Source: Flavobacterium johnsoniae (GTDB taxonomy: Bacteria; Bacteroidota; Bacteroidia; Flavobacteriales; Flavobacteriaceae). From it: a stretch of DNA of 64,000 bases. Positions 1 through 8,768 of the stretch are shown here, piece by piece. The translations under genes and the position numbers were made by a program. A model generated the notes under the pieces. The model searched no databases. It worked only from the letters and a program-made list of their open reading frames with translations, and was not told the origin of the DNA. The first letter of the stretch is position 1. Each line of letters opens with the position of its first letter. Location of the stretch: positions 124,001 through 188,000 of the forward strand of contig NZ_MLFK01000006.1 of NCBI RefSeq assembly GCF_001879205.1, given 5' to 3'.

Positions 1-2016
1 ACATTTGCCAACTGCGGGGCGATTGTAGTTGACGAATGGCACGAATTGTTAGGTACAAAACGGGGTGTTCAAATGGAATTGGCGCTTTCGCGTTTAAAAA
101 CGATTACACCAAAAATGCGCATTTGGGGAATTTCAGCAACAATTGGCAATCTCGAATTAGCACAAGAAGTTTTGTTAGGTCATAATACAGAAGCATACAA
201 AAATTCGGTTTTGATTAAAGCGCATATCAATAAAAAAATCAAAATTGAATCGATTCTTCCGGAGAAAATGGAAACTTATCCGTGGCGCGGACACATGGGT
301 TTGCATTTAATTGATGAGGTTGCCAAAATCATCAGAAGAAGTAAAACTACTTTGATTTTTACCAATGTGCGTTCGGCATGCGAAATTTGGTTTCAGGCCA
401 TTTTAGATAAATATCCGGAATTTGCGGGCGAAATGGCCATGCATCACGGAAGCATCAGCAGAGAAACTCGTTTGTGGGTTGAAGATGCCATCAGAAAAGA
501 AGAATTAAAAGTCGTGGTTTGCACTTCGAGTTTGGATCTCGGCGTGGATTTTGCACCAGTTGAAACGATTATTCAGGTGGGCGGACCAAAAGGCGTTGCG
601 CGTTTTTTGCAAAGAGCCGGAAGAAGCGGCCACCAGCCCGGAAAAGAAAGTGTGATTTATTTTCTTGCTACACACGCAATGGAATTGATCGAAGCTTCGG
701 CACTAAAAAAAGCAGTCGCCAAAACTGTTGTTGAAGACCGAATGCCGTATTTAAACAGCTGGGATGTTTTGGTTCAATACTTAAATACGCTCGCCGTTTC
801 TGACGGATTTTTTCCTGATGAAATTTACGAAGAAGTCAAGACAACATTTTGCTATCAAAATATAACAAAAGAAAACTGGAACTGGATTTTAAATTTCATT
901 ACAAACGGAAGCCAGAGTCTGCAGGCGTATGACGAATTTAAAAAAGTAGAAATTGAAGAAGACGGACGTTTTAAAATTAACAGCCGTTTTATTGCCATGC
1001 ATCATCGTATGCAAATGGGAACTATTGTGGGCGATGCAGTTTTGAATGTAAAATTTTTAGGCGGGGGATTTATTGGAACTGTCGAAGAATGGTTTGCTTC
1101 AAAATTACAACGAGGCGATGTTTTTACTTTTGCCGGAAGGCGACTCGAGTTATTCCAGATAAAAAACATGCAGGTTTTAGTGCGAAAAGCCGATCCTAAA
1201 AAAACGGCGCGTGTGGTAAGCTGGATGGGCGGTAGAATGACATTATCAGCACAAATGAGTGAATTGCTCCGGGAGGAATTGTATGCTGCAAATACAGAAC
1301 ATTTGTCTCCTGAATTAAAAGCGCTCAGACCTATTTTTGAAAGACAGCGAAAAGAAAGTATCGTGCCCAATAATGATGAATTTTTAATCGAAACTTTTAA
1401 AACCAGAGAAGGCTTTCATGCTATTTTTTATCCTTTTGAAGGGCGTTATGTGCATGAAGCAATGGCTAGTTTAATTTCGTATCGTATTAGTCTGCTTTCG
1501 CTAATTACTTTTTCTCTCGCTTATAATGATTATGGATTTGAATTGCTTTCTGATCAGGAAATTGATATGGAGGCCGTTTTTGATAATGATTTATTTACGA
1601 CAGCTTACGTGCATCACGATCTGCAGAAAAGTTTAAATTCGACCGAAATGGCGCGTAGAAAATTTAGGGATATTGCTGTTATAGCAGGTTTGGTTTTTAC
1701 CGGAATGCCCGGAAAACCAGTTAAAACAAAACATTTGCAAAGCGGTTCGCAATTGCTTTTTGAGGTTTTTAGAGATTATGAACCGGATAATTTATTATTA
1801 CAGCAGGCTTTTATAGAAACATTTGAACATCAATTAGAAGAAGGGCGTTTGATTGAGGCAATGGAAAGAATAAGTAACCAGACGATTGTCTGGAAACAAT
1901 GCAAAAAACCTACGCCGTTTAGTTTTCCAATAATTACAGATCGCTTGAGAGAGAAAATTTCCAGCGAAACATTACAGGAAAGAATCAAAAAAATGACGGC
2001 GAGCTACATGAAATAA
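1..2016 (+). CDS. Ligase-associated DEXH-box DNA helicase, 5' end cut by window edge
   Basis: An Lhr-like ATP-dependent helicase that forms a DNA-repair cassette with an ATP-dependent ligase, an exonuclease and PdeM. The frame is open from base 1, so the gene begins outside the window and its Walker A part is missing. The first visible codons contain VVDEWHELLG, the DEXH motif II. SATIG (motif III), TSSLDLGVDF (motif V) and QRAGRSGHQPG (motif VI) follow, then a long C-terminal region typical of Lhr-type enzymes. A TTG inside motif II could be mistaken for a start. pdeM follows after 7 bases, which supports the ligase-associated assignment over a stand-alone Lhr. Confidence 0.92.
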   Translation, partial: TFANCGAIVVDEWHELLGTKRGVQMELALSRLKTITPKMRIWGISATIGNLELAQEVLLGHNTEAYKNSVLIKAHINKKIKIESILPEKMETYPWRGHMGLHLIDEVAKIIRRSKTTLIFTNVRSACEIWFQAILDKYPEFAGEMAMHHGSISRETRLWVEDAIRKEELKVVVCTSSLDLGVDFAPVETIIQVGGPKGVARFLQRAGRSGHQPGKESVIYFLATHAMELIEASALKKAVAKTVVEDRMPYLNSWDVLVQYLNTLAVSDGFFPDEIYEEVKTTFCYQNITKENWNWILNFITNGSQSLQAYDEFKKVEIEEDGRFKINSRFIAMHHRMQMGTIVGDAVLNVKFLGGGFIGTVEEWFASKLQRGDVFTFAGRRLELFQIKNMQVLVRKADPKKTARVVSWMGGRMTLSAQMSELLREELYAANTEHLSPELKALRPIFERQRKESIVPNNDEFLIETFKTREGFHAIFYPFEGRYVHEAMASLISYRISLLSLITFSLAYNDYGFELLSDQEIDMEAVFDNDLFTTAYVHHDLQKSLNSTEMARRKFRDIAVIAGLVFTGMPGKPVKTKHLQSGSQLLFEVFRDYEPDNLLLQQAFIETFEHQLEEGRLIEAMERISNQTIVWKQCKKPTPFSFPIITDRLREKISSETLQERIKKMTASYMK

Positions 2017-2023
2017 TTACAAC

Positions 2024-2659
2024 ATGAAAATTAAGATAAACAATCACGAATTCGTTTTACATCAATCCGGTGCTGCTTTTTGGGAGGAAAAGAAAATACT
2101 CCTGATCTCTGATCTGCATTTAGGGAAAATTGTGCATTTTAGAAAACATGGAATGGCAATACCTGAAAAAGCTGTTCTTGAAAATTTTGCGAGATTAAAT
2201 GAAGTGTTGGGTTTATTCGATGCAGAGACGATTATTTTTCTCGGAGATTTATTTCACAGTAAAATCAATAACGAATGGAACTTTTTTTCAGATTGGACTA
2301 AAACAGTTTCTCAGCAGATTATTTTGGTTGAGGGCAATCATGATATTATTTCAAAAAAAAACTACGCTGATCTAAATATCGAAATTTACGAAGAATTAAT
2401 AATCGACGATTTTCTGCTTACACATCATCCCACAACAAGAGAAAACTTTTTTAATTTTTGCGGACACATTCATCCCGGAATAAAACTAAAAGGATTGGGC
2501 AGGCAGTTTTTGAGTTTATCCTGTTTTTTTAGAAAACCGCAGCAATTGATTTTTCCTTCTTTTGGAGAATTCACAGGTAATTTTTATCTGATTCCCGAAG
2601 AAAATGATAAAGTTTATGCATTAACAAAAGAAGAAGTAATAGAAATAACCCTGCATTAG
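2024..2659 (+). CDS. pdeM: Ligase-associated metallophosphoesterase PdeM
   Basis: A calcineurin-type phosphoesterase (211 aa), predicted to be a nuclease or phosphodiesterase of the ligase-associated DNA-damage cassette. All the metal-binding blocks are visible in order: LISDLHLGK, FLGDLFHS, VEGNHD, THHP and CGHIHPG. No signal peptide is seen, so it should act in the cytoplasm. It begins 7 bases after the helicase stop and is almost certainly cotranscribed with it. Its stop overlaps the apaG stop on the other strand by 4 bases. The in vivo substrate of this family is not known to me. Confidence 0.9.
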   Translation: MKIKINNHEFVLHQSGAAFWEEKKILLISDLHLGKIVHFRKHGMAIPEKAVLENFARLNEVLGLFDAETIIFLGDLFHSKINNEWNFFSDWTKTVSQQIILVEGNHDIISKKNYADLNIEIYEELIIDDFLLTHHPTTRENFFNFCGHIHPGIKLKGLGRQFLSLSCFFRKPQQLIFPSFGEFTGNFYLIPEENDKVYALTKEEVIEITLH

Positions 2660-3042
2660 TTTAATGCAAAAGGAGCGCACATTCTAAAAGTAGGAACAAT
2701 AACTTTGAATGTTTTGGTTGTTGTGAAATTGATCATATTAAAATGACCTTTCATAGCACCATAAGGAGATGATAATAAACAACCAGAGCTGTAAGTGTGA
2801 TTTTCACCAGGTTTTAGAACTGGTTTTTTTCCTATAACGCCTTCGCCGTCAACAATATCTAAATCGTTTAAAGAGTCAAAAATTTCCCAGTGACGAGAAG
2901 TTAACTGAACAGAATCTTTACTGTGATTTTCAATTGTAACTACGTAACTAAAAGCAAAGTGAATCTTGTAGTTCTTGAAGTATGTACCTTCAAAACTAGT
3001 TAAAACCGATATTTTTATGCCTCGTGTAATTTGAGAAACCAT
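2656..3042 (-). CDS. apaG: ApaG family protein
   Basis: A small single-domain protein (128 aa, the usual family length) with an FN3-like beta fold, historically linked to Co2+/Mg2+ resistance. Family marks are TIENHS near the start, LTSRHWEIFD, GVIGKKPVLKPGE, and SPYGAMKGHF toward the end. No signal peptide or membrane segment is seen. It is transcribed toward pdeM and its stop overlaps that gene. A TAGCTTTG box lies 34 bases upstream on the same strand, so it probably has its own promoter. The molecular function is poorly defined in all species. Confidence 0.93.
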   Translation of the reverse strand: MVSQITRGIKISVLTSFEGTYFKNYKIHFAFSYVVTIENHSKDSVQLTSRHWEIFDSLNDLDIVDGEGVIGKKPVLKPGENHTYSSGCLLSSPYGAMKGHFNMINFTTTKTFKVIVPTFRMCAPFALN

Positions 3043-3075
3043 ACTAACCTAGTAAATCTGTGTGCGTTATAGGTA

Positions 3076-3083
3076 CAAAGCTA
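3076..3083 (-). promoter_or_regulatory. Candidate -7 box of apaG
   Basis: Read on the minus strand this is TAGCTTTG, matching the Bacteroidota -7 consensus TAnnTTTG, 33 bases before the apaG start. No convincing -33 TTG is seen at the right distance, so this is moderate evidence only. Confidence 0.45.
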
Positions 3084-3121
3084 CGAAAAAAAACTATGAA
3101 TCCTAAAACCTTAACAATGTT

Positions 3122-4381
3122 TTAATTAACGATGTTTATTGAGTTTGCATTGCCTTTTCCGATAACTCTTTGATAACGATCTGTACTTTCTCTGTAATAA
3201 ACTAATATAGTGTACTCGTTTTCTGTCTGATAAAAATTTCCGTCAACGGCATTTTCAAAATCAATATTTCCTTTTTTATCAGCAATTGTATATTGAAAAT
3301 TAGTGAAACCCTGCTTGATCATTACCGCTTTTTCAAAAACAGCCTTGTCTGCATTATAGTCCATTTTGTATTCTGGCGAAATGCTGTAATTATTAAACAT
3401 TCCGGTAATATAAATATCTTTATTAAGCATGAAGGCAGGTGCCGAAAGTGTAAAATAAACCCAGGCATAATCGGCTTCAATACTGTTGTCAGAACCGTTG
3501 ATGTTTTTAACCACAAAATTCCCGTTTACATCCTGATAATTGGTGTAAATCTGATTTCCTCTTGCAGCATTTGTGTACAAATACGCATTGTAGATATCAT
3601 TGTTAGAACCAATTCTTCCTACATTATTATTGGCTGCCCGAATGTCTTTATTTTCAAAATATAAAAATTCATTACCGGCCCAAAATTGCGTTTCAGCATC
3701 GTATTTATAAACCAATTGATTCCCGATAGTATATTGTGGTACAATGTTTTTAATAGCAGTATTGAAGTTTCCATTTTGTAATAAAAGAACCTTTACATTC
3801 TGGGTTGGCGTTTGAAAAGTAATATCATTTGAAGCAATCGTGAAATCCAGATTATGTTTGTGCTCAATATTGTTGAGGTTTCGGGTTCGTTTTACCTGCG
3901 CTGCAACTGTACAATGTTCTTCGTATACGATAAATTTTCGGGATAAAACGACTTCTTTATCTTCATTTAAAATTTTCAAAATATAATTTCCGGATAATCT
4001 TATCTGGGTTGTAAATTGATTTGGAAAAGGAAGTCTGTAATGGGAGTAAACCTGAAGTGTATTAAAGGAATTAGAATAATCTGTAATTCGCTGGCCGTCA
4101 AAACCTCTTAAATAATCTGTTTTAGGAATATCGCTTGGTTTCCAGTTGTAATCGCAATGTGTAATTTCGAAATAATAATTGGCTTCGTTTCCAAATAAGT
4201 CATCAAACTCAAATTGAAATGTCGAATTCAGTTCAAATATCGGAACGACATTATTGCCATTCTGAACAAAAGTTACGGTTTTAATATTGTATGGAGGAAC
4301 TACCTCAGTTTGGATTTCCTGGGCTTTCGCCGAAGTAAAAATAAAAAGCGCAATTAAGCTTTGATATAAAAAATTTGGCAT
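3122..4381 (-). CDS. Type IX secretion system plug protein (DUF5103 family)
   Basis: A 419-aa periplasmic protein with an N-terminal signal peptide ending near the SAKAQ of the first 21 residues. The order of segments (an N-terminal beta domain with YNIKTVTF, the conserved THCDYNWKPSDI stretch, then LRGFDGQRITDYSNSFNT) is that of the DUF5103 family. Its Flavobacterium member was found as the plug closing the periplasmic end of the SprA translocon. It would therefore help gate export of gliding and secreted T9SS cargo. It stands alone between apaG and the SNF2 helicase on the same strand. The role is inferred from family membership. Confidence 0.85.
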   Translation of the reverse strand: MPNFLYQSLIALFIFTSAKAQEIQTEVVPPYNIKTVTFVQNGNNVVPIFELNSTFQFEFDDLFGNEANYYFEITHCDYNWKPSDIPKTDYLRGFDGQRITDYSNSFNTLQVYSHYRLPFPNQFTTQIRLSGNYILKILNEDKEVVLSRKFIVYEEHCTVAAQVKRTRNLNNIEHKHNLDFTIASNDITFQTPTQNVKVLLLQNGNFNTAIKNIVPQYTIGNQLVYKYDAETQFWAGNEFLYFENKDIRAANNNVGRIGSNNDIYNAYLYTNAARGNQIYTNYQDVNGNFVVKNINGSDNSIEADYAWVYFTLSAPAFMLNKDIYITGMFNNYSISPEYKMDYNADKAVFEKAVMIKQGFTNFQYTIADKKGNIDFENAVDGNFYQTENEYTILVYYRESTDRYQRVIGKGNANSINIVN

Positions 4382-4466
4382 CTTATTACGTTGTAAGATT
4401 GTAAATATAAGAATTTTATTAAACGTATTAAGATGCCAATTTATTGGTTAAAAAAAAAGGAATTGG

Positions 4467-7367
4467 CTAAGAATTCAAAATGTACTCTAAATTAGCTTCG
4501 ATTTCATCATTGATATAGCTTTCTTCTAAAAGGGAATCAGACAGTAGTTTTTTGTTTTCCTGCAGTTTGATAATTTTTTCTTCTACTGTATTTTTAGAAA
4601 TAAAACGAATAACGTTTACTTTATTTAACTGCCCAATTCGGTGTGCTCTTCCTACTCCTTGTTTTTCTGCAAAAGGATTCCACCACGGGTCTAAAAATAA
4701 AACATAAGAAGCTTTTGTGATGTTCAAACCAACGCCTCCTGCTTTCAGCGAAATAAAAAACAATAAAGGATTTTCTTTTTCCTGAAACAATTTTACCTGC
4801 TGTTCTCTTTTTCCTGAAGGGGTTTCACCGGTAATTTCGCAATATTCTATTTTGTTTTCTCTGCACCAATCTGTATAAAAACTCAAGTTGGTAACAAATG
4901 AGCTGAAAATGATTACTTTTTGTTTTGCTTTGACTAAATTATCCAGATAATTGGTAACGGCAATATATTTCCCGGAATCAATTTCTGATTCCTGATCTAT
5001 CATTTTCGGGTGATTACTCAACTGTCTTAACTTCATCAGCGTATTGATTATACTGATTTTATCAGGACTTGAACCGTCTGTTTTTAATAAAAAGTTACGC
5101 GCTTTCGATTTTTCTTTTTCATATAATTTTTCCTGTTCAGGATCCATATCGCAATAATAAATCTGTTCGGATAACTCGGGTAAATCTTTTAAAACCTGTT
5201 CTTTGGTTCTTCTTAAAATATAAGGCTGCACGAGTTTTTTTAATTCAGATAAAACATCTTCATTCTGTTTTTTCTCAATTGGAATTTTAAAGTTTGCTGC
5301 GAAAAAATTATACGTTCCCAGAATATCCGGGTTTATAAACTGCATCTGCGACCATAAATCGTCAAGCGAATTTTCGATTGGCGTACCGCTCAGTGCGATT
5401 TTATGCCCTGTACTTATTTTATTTATAGCTTTGAAAATCTTAGAATCTTTATTTTTAATATATTGACTTTCGTCCAGAATTAAATAACGGAAATCATATT
5501 TTTCTAAAATTGAAATATCACGATGAATAATGCTGTAACTCGTAAAAATTAGATCGGTTGCTGCTAATCTGCTCGCTAATTGTTTCCTGTCATTACCCAC
5601 ATATTGCATTTTTGAAAAATGCGGCGTGAATTTTCCGGCTTCATTAAACCAGTTAAAAACCAATGAAGAAGGCAAAACAATCAAGGCTTTAAGCGGTTCT
5701 CTTTCGATTGTAGTTTCGTTTGCAAATAAATCAAAATTGGTCGTTTTCGTGGTGAATCCTAATTGTTCCTGAACGGCAACGAGAACAGCTAAAGTCTGCA
5801 GCGTTTTTCCAAGTCCCATATCATCAGCTAGGCACGCACCCAAATTGGAATTAAAATGTCCTAAAAGCCATTTTACACCATCAATTTGATACGGTCTCAA
5901 TGTTGCTTTTAATAAATCAGAAGCAATATATTCGGCTTTATAAGTTACTTCGTCTTTAATTTCAGGAATCGCATCCAGTGCAGTAAAATTACTTTTTCGT
6001 AAAAGTAAGTTCCCGCTTTCTGTTTTGGCCAGTTTTGCAAGTGAACTGTATTTACTAAACCATTCTAAAGGAATCAAAAAGTAGTTTCCGTCAGGCAGAG
6101 CAAAAAGTCTTTCCTTGCTTTTTATATTTGGAATAATTTCACTGAAATTAATCGTGTAAGTTCCAATTGTAATGATGATTTTAATGTCAAACCAATCTCC
6201 ATTTGTGTCTTTTGAAGCCGAAACAGTGTGGTTTTCTGTAATGATTTCTTTGCTTTCGAGTTTTAAATTTTGAATATTGAAACCTAAATTTTCCAGCTTT
6301 TCCTTATGGTCAATTATCAATTGAATATTGGCATAGGGATCAGAAGTTTCAGCATCAGAATTCAGCCCAAATAATTCGTTTTTAATTTTTGCTAAACCAA
6401 TTTCAATTAATTTATCGGCATATAAATTTTCGTCAGTATTTCGTTTAAACTGAATAATTTTAGGTTCATTGGTAACACTAAAATCAACGAATGAATGCGT
6501 TTTTTTTGTTTTACTTGCATCAAATGAATATCCGTTATAATCAAAATAAAGGTTGAGATAATAGCAGTTTTTGAAGAAGTCAAAAACGGGCTGAATGGTG
6601 CAGGATACAATTGTATCGCGAAGCTCGATTTCAAAACCTGTTGCTTCGATGTCAATTTTTTTTGCTATTTCCGGAATGAAATTCTTAAAATAATCATCAA
6701 CTAATTTTGAGGGTATTTCGATTGATTTTTTCTTTAAAAAAGGCATTAGTTTTTTGGCATTAAGCTCTTTTAACTGTCCTAATTTTTTATTGATAATTAA
6801 CCAGCCCGGCTCATCCAGCAGTATATCGACATTGCGGTCCATAGGCAAAAAAGCCGTTTCGTTTTCTTTTAAAGAAAGGGTATAGGTGATTCCTTCGGCA
6901 TGTTTGTCAAATTGAATTTGTGGTTCAAAATAAAGCGGACTTATATCAACTCTGGAACGATAGAAATCTTTTTCGGGTCCAAGATTTATAGATAAGGGAA
7001 ATTGCTCCTGAACTATGAGGTTGTAAAATGAGCTTAAATGAAATTTTAAATGCTGACGGATTGCAAACTCAATTTTAGAATCTTTTTGCAAATCAGCAAT
7101 AGTTTTAGCTGATTTGATTTTGGAACTGAATTTTTTAAATATGAATTCAGGTTTTAAAGATTCGCAGGCAGTCAGTATTTTTTTTGTATTAGAATCTAAA
7201 TTTTCAAAAACAATTCCGAAGCTTTCAATTATGCCGGGGGTTGCTTTTTTATCCAGATATTTTATTTCATCGGTATCCTCAATAATGTAGGATGTTGGGA
7301 TATAGGTATTCAGGTTTTTTTCAAAACTGATGTCAAAACAAAATTGATATGATTTTGAAGGTTTCAA
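4467..7367 (-). CDS. SNF2-family DEAD/DEAH-box helicase
   Basis: A 966-aa Swi2/Snf2 ATPase that translocates on double-stranded DNA. About 480 N-terminal residues have no motif I recognise. The motor follows: DDMGLGKTLQT (Walker A, near residue 515), DESQ (motif II, near 630; the usual DEAH is DESQ here), ALSGTPIENSLDDLW (motif III), and the C-terminal lobe with SLKAGGVGLNITKA and QGVGRAHRIGQ. The whole is typical of Bacteroidota SNF2 proteins of unknown target. No partner gene is nearby. Chromatin-type naming should not be transferred. Confidence 0.9.
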   Translation of the reverse strand: MKPSKSYQFCFDISFEKNLNTYIPTSYIIEDTDEIKYLDKKATPGIIESFGIVFENLDSNTKKILTACESLKPEFIFKKFSSKIKSAKTIADLQKDSKIEFAIRQHLKFHLSSFYNLIVQEQFPLSINLGPEKDFYRSRVDISPLYFEPQIQFDKHAEGITYTLSLKENETAFLPMDRNVDILLDEPGWLIINKKLGQLKELNAKKLMPFLKKKSIEIPSKLVDDYFKNFIPEIAKKIDIEATGFEIELRDTIVSCTIQPVFDFFKNCYYLNLYFDYNGYSFDASKTKKTHSFVDFSVTNEPKIIQFKRNTDENLYADKLIEIGLAKIKNELFGLNSDAETSDPYANIQLIIDHKEKLENLGFNIQNLKLESKEIITENHTVSASKDTNGDWFDIKIIITIGTYTINFSEIIPNIKSKERLFALPDGNYFLIPLEWFSKYSSLAKLAKTESGNLLLRKSNFTALDAIPEIKDEVTYKAEYIASDLLKATLRPYQIDGVKWLLGHFNSNLGACLADDMGLGKTLQTLAVLVAVQEQLGFTTKTTNFDLFANETTIEREPLKALIVLPSSLVFNWFNEAGKFTPHFSKMQYVGNDRKQLASRLAATDLIFTSYSIIHRDISILEKYDFRYLILDESQYIKNKDSKIFKAINKISTGHKIALSGTPIENSLDDLWSQMQFINPDILGTYNFFAANFKIPIEKKQNEDVLSELKKLVQPYILRRTKEQVLKDLPELSEQIYYCDMDPEQEKLYEKEKSKARNFLLKTDGSSPDKISIINTLMKLRQLSNHPKMIDQESEIDSGKYIAVTNYLDNLVKAKQKVIIFSSFVTNLSFYTDWCRENKIEYCEITGETPSGKREQQVKLFQEKENPLLFFISLKAGGVGLNITKASYVLFLDPWWNPFAEKQGVGRAHRIGQLNKVNVIRFISKNTVEEKIIKLQENKKLLSDSLLEESYINDEIEANLEYILNS

Positions 7368-7409
7368 GGTTTAGGGATTTGATTGGCTTATAATTAGGGA
7401 TTGGGCAAA

Positions 7410-7453
7410 AAAAAAGAGTTTTCAAATTATTACTATTTTGAAAACTCTTTTTT
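7410..7453. terminator. Bidirectional Rho-independent terminator
   Basis: Arms 7410-7426 and 7436-7453 pair perfectly over 17 bases (AAAAAAGAGTTTTCAAA and its complement) around a 9-base loop, with A and T runs at the two ends. It lies 32 bases past the stop of the minus-strand methyltransferase gene and upstream of the SNF2 gene, so it mainly ends the former transcript. Confidence 0.8.
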
Positions 7454-7484
7454 AAATGAACTTAGATCACTTATATGGTGAAAA

Positions 7485-8258
7485 TTAGTTTTCCTGTTTA
7501 AAGCAAAGTGGAATGATTTCGCCTTTTGCTAAACAGTATTTCTCAACTAATTCTGGTGCAATTTTGTTGGTATAATCTTCTTCAATTACGATAAATCCAA
7601 TGCTTCTTAATTTGTCAAAATAATCTCTTCCGTAAATACGAACGTGATCATATTGTCCAAATATTTTAGCGCGTTCTTTTTGATCTGTAATAGAATCATC
7701 GGCAAAAGTCACTTCACGGTTTAAATCCTGCGGAATCTGTAAAATAGCCATTCCGCCCGGTTTTAAAACACGGAATAATTCCTGCATCGCTTTCGTGTCA
7801 TCCGGAATATGTTCTAAAACGTGATTGCATAAAATGACATCATACTCATTGTCTTTAAAAGGCAGATTACAGATGTCTGCTTTTACATCGGCCAAAGGCG
7901 AAAACAAATCGGTTGTCGTATAATCCAAGTTTTTCTGCTTGCGAAATCTTTTGTAAAAAGCTTGTTCCGGAGCAAAATGAAGTACTTTTTTTGGTGCTGT
8001 AAAAAAATCAGTCTGATCGTTTAAATACAACCAAAGCAAACGATGTCTTTCTAACGAAAGTGTGCTTGGCGAAAGCACATTATTACGCTGTTTTCCGTAT
8101 CCGTAAGGCAAAAACGATTTAAAACTTCTCCCGTCGATAGGATCTGTAAATTTATCTCCTTTTAATGAGAAAGCTAAAATTGGTCGCGCAACATAACTCA
8201 AACGAATTAATAATGGGCGGGGGATTGTATTAAGTACGAGTTTAAAAAGTTTTTTCAT
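7485..8258 (-). CDS. Class I SAM-dependent methyltransferase
   Basis: A 257-aa protein with a Methyltransf_11-type core: VLHFAPEQAF in place of a textbook glycine-rich motif I, the acidic YTTTDL end of strand 2, ADICNLPFKDNEYDVILCNHVLEHI (motifs II-III, split by position) and ELFRVLKPGGMAIL. The N-terminal 60 residues, rich in basic and hydrophobic residues (NTIPRPLLIRLSYV), may sit at the membrane. The substrate cannot be told from sequence. It is a single gene bracketed by a strong terminator and the repeat-bounded GxxExxY gene upstream. Confidence 0.82.
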   Translation of the reverse strand: MKKLFKLVLNTIPRPLLIRLSYVARPILAFSLKGDKFTDPIDGRSFKSFLPYGYGKQRNNVLSPSTLSLERHRLLWLYLNDQTDFFTAPKKVLHFAPEQAFYKRFRKQKNLDYTTTDLFSPLADVKADICNLPFKDNEYDVILCNHVLEHIPDDTKAMQELFRVLKPGGMAILQIPQDLNREVTFADDSITDQKERAKIFGQYDHVRIYGRDYFDKLRSIGFIVIEEDYTNKIAPELVEKYCLAKGEIIPLCFKQEN

Positions 8259-8269
8259 GGGGCTGTTTC

Positions 8270-8306
8270 GCAGAGTTACACAAAGTAGGCAAAGAGCTTC
8301 ACAAAG
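8270..8306 (+). repeat. Left imperfect inverted repeat bounding the GxxExxY gene
   Basis: The stretch GCAGAGTTACACAAAGTAGG and its continuation resembles the reverse complement of 8726-8761: both carry GCA-AG-T-CACAAAG, then GC--AGA, then TCACAA, with one gap. It overlaps the last codons and stop of the GxxExxY gene. Confidence 0.5.
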
Positions 8307-8703
8307 TGTTTATAAATCTTTTTATATTGTTTTTTAATATTTTTGAATCAAAATTAATGAGCAATCCTAATGGATAATTTCCTAGTTTCAAATAAGTTAA
8401 TATTTGGGCAAAATGTACTTCCGTAAAAGCTTCAACAGTTTTTAATTCAATTACTATTTTATTTTCTATCAGTAAATCAATTCTATAACCATGATCTAAT
8501 TTTATGTCCTTATAGATTATGGGTAAAGCTTTTTGTTTTTCAACAATTAAACCAGAATTCATAATTTCATAATACAAACATTCCTGATAAGCAGATTCTA
8601 ATAGACCAGGGCCTAATTGTCTGTGAACTTCAATCGCTAAACCAATAATTTTATATGAAATAGAATCTAGCTCATTTTGAGAGACTAAATTTTGAGAATT
8701 CAT
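8299..8703 (-). CDS. GxxExxY family protein
   Basis: A 134-aa protein with the family signature: GLAIEVHRQLGPGLLESAYQ near the N-terminus (the GxxExxY motif lies in GLLESAY), LIVEKQKALPIIYKDIKLD in the middle, and an IVIELKTVEA block resembling the core strands of PD-(D/E)XK nucleases (here a D in YRIDLLIENK, then ELK). The biochemical function of the family is not established. Genes of this type commonly occur as scattered, repeated copies in Bacteroidota. Here it is flanked by imperfect inverted repeats, which suggests a mobile or gene-in-repeat unit. Confidence 0.88.
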   Translation of the reverse strand: MNSQNLVSQNELDSISYKIIGLAIEVHRQLGPGLLESAYQECLYYEIMNSGLIVEKQKALPIIYKDIKLDHGYRIDLLIENKIVIELKTVEAFTEVHFAQILTYLKLGNYPLGLLINFDSKILKNNIKRFINTL

Positions 8704-8725
8704 TTTAAAGGCGTATAAATAATTT

Positions 8726-8761
8726 TTGTGAATCTCGGCGTATATCTTTGTGAATCTTTGC
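8726..8761 (-). repeat. Right imperfect inverted repeat bounding the GxxExxY gene
   Basis: TTGTGAATCTCGGCGTATAT plus the following TTTGTGAATCTTTGC is the partner of 8270-8306 in opposite orientation. It begins 23 bases before the GxxExxY start and ends 8 bases from the map stop. Confidence 0.5.
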
Positions 8762-8768
8762 GTAATAA

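Noticed and set aside
1002-1370. A 122-codon minus-strand frame inside the helicase gene
   Set aside because: Inside a strongly supported gene in the other direction, with no promoter or family pattern. The same applies to other antisense frames, for example at 3293-3664, 41191-41754 and 55477-55803.
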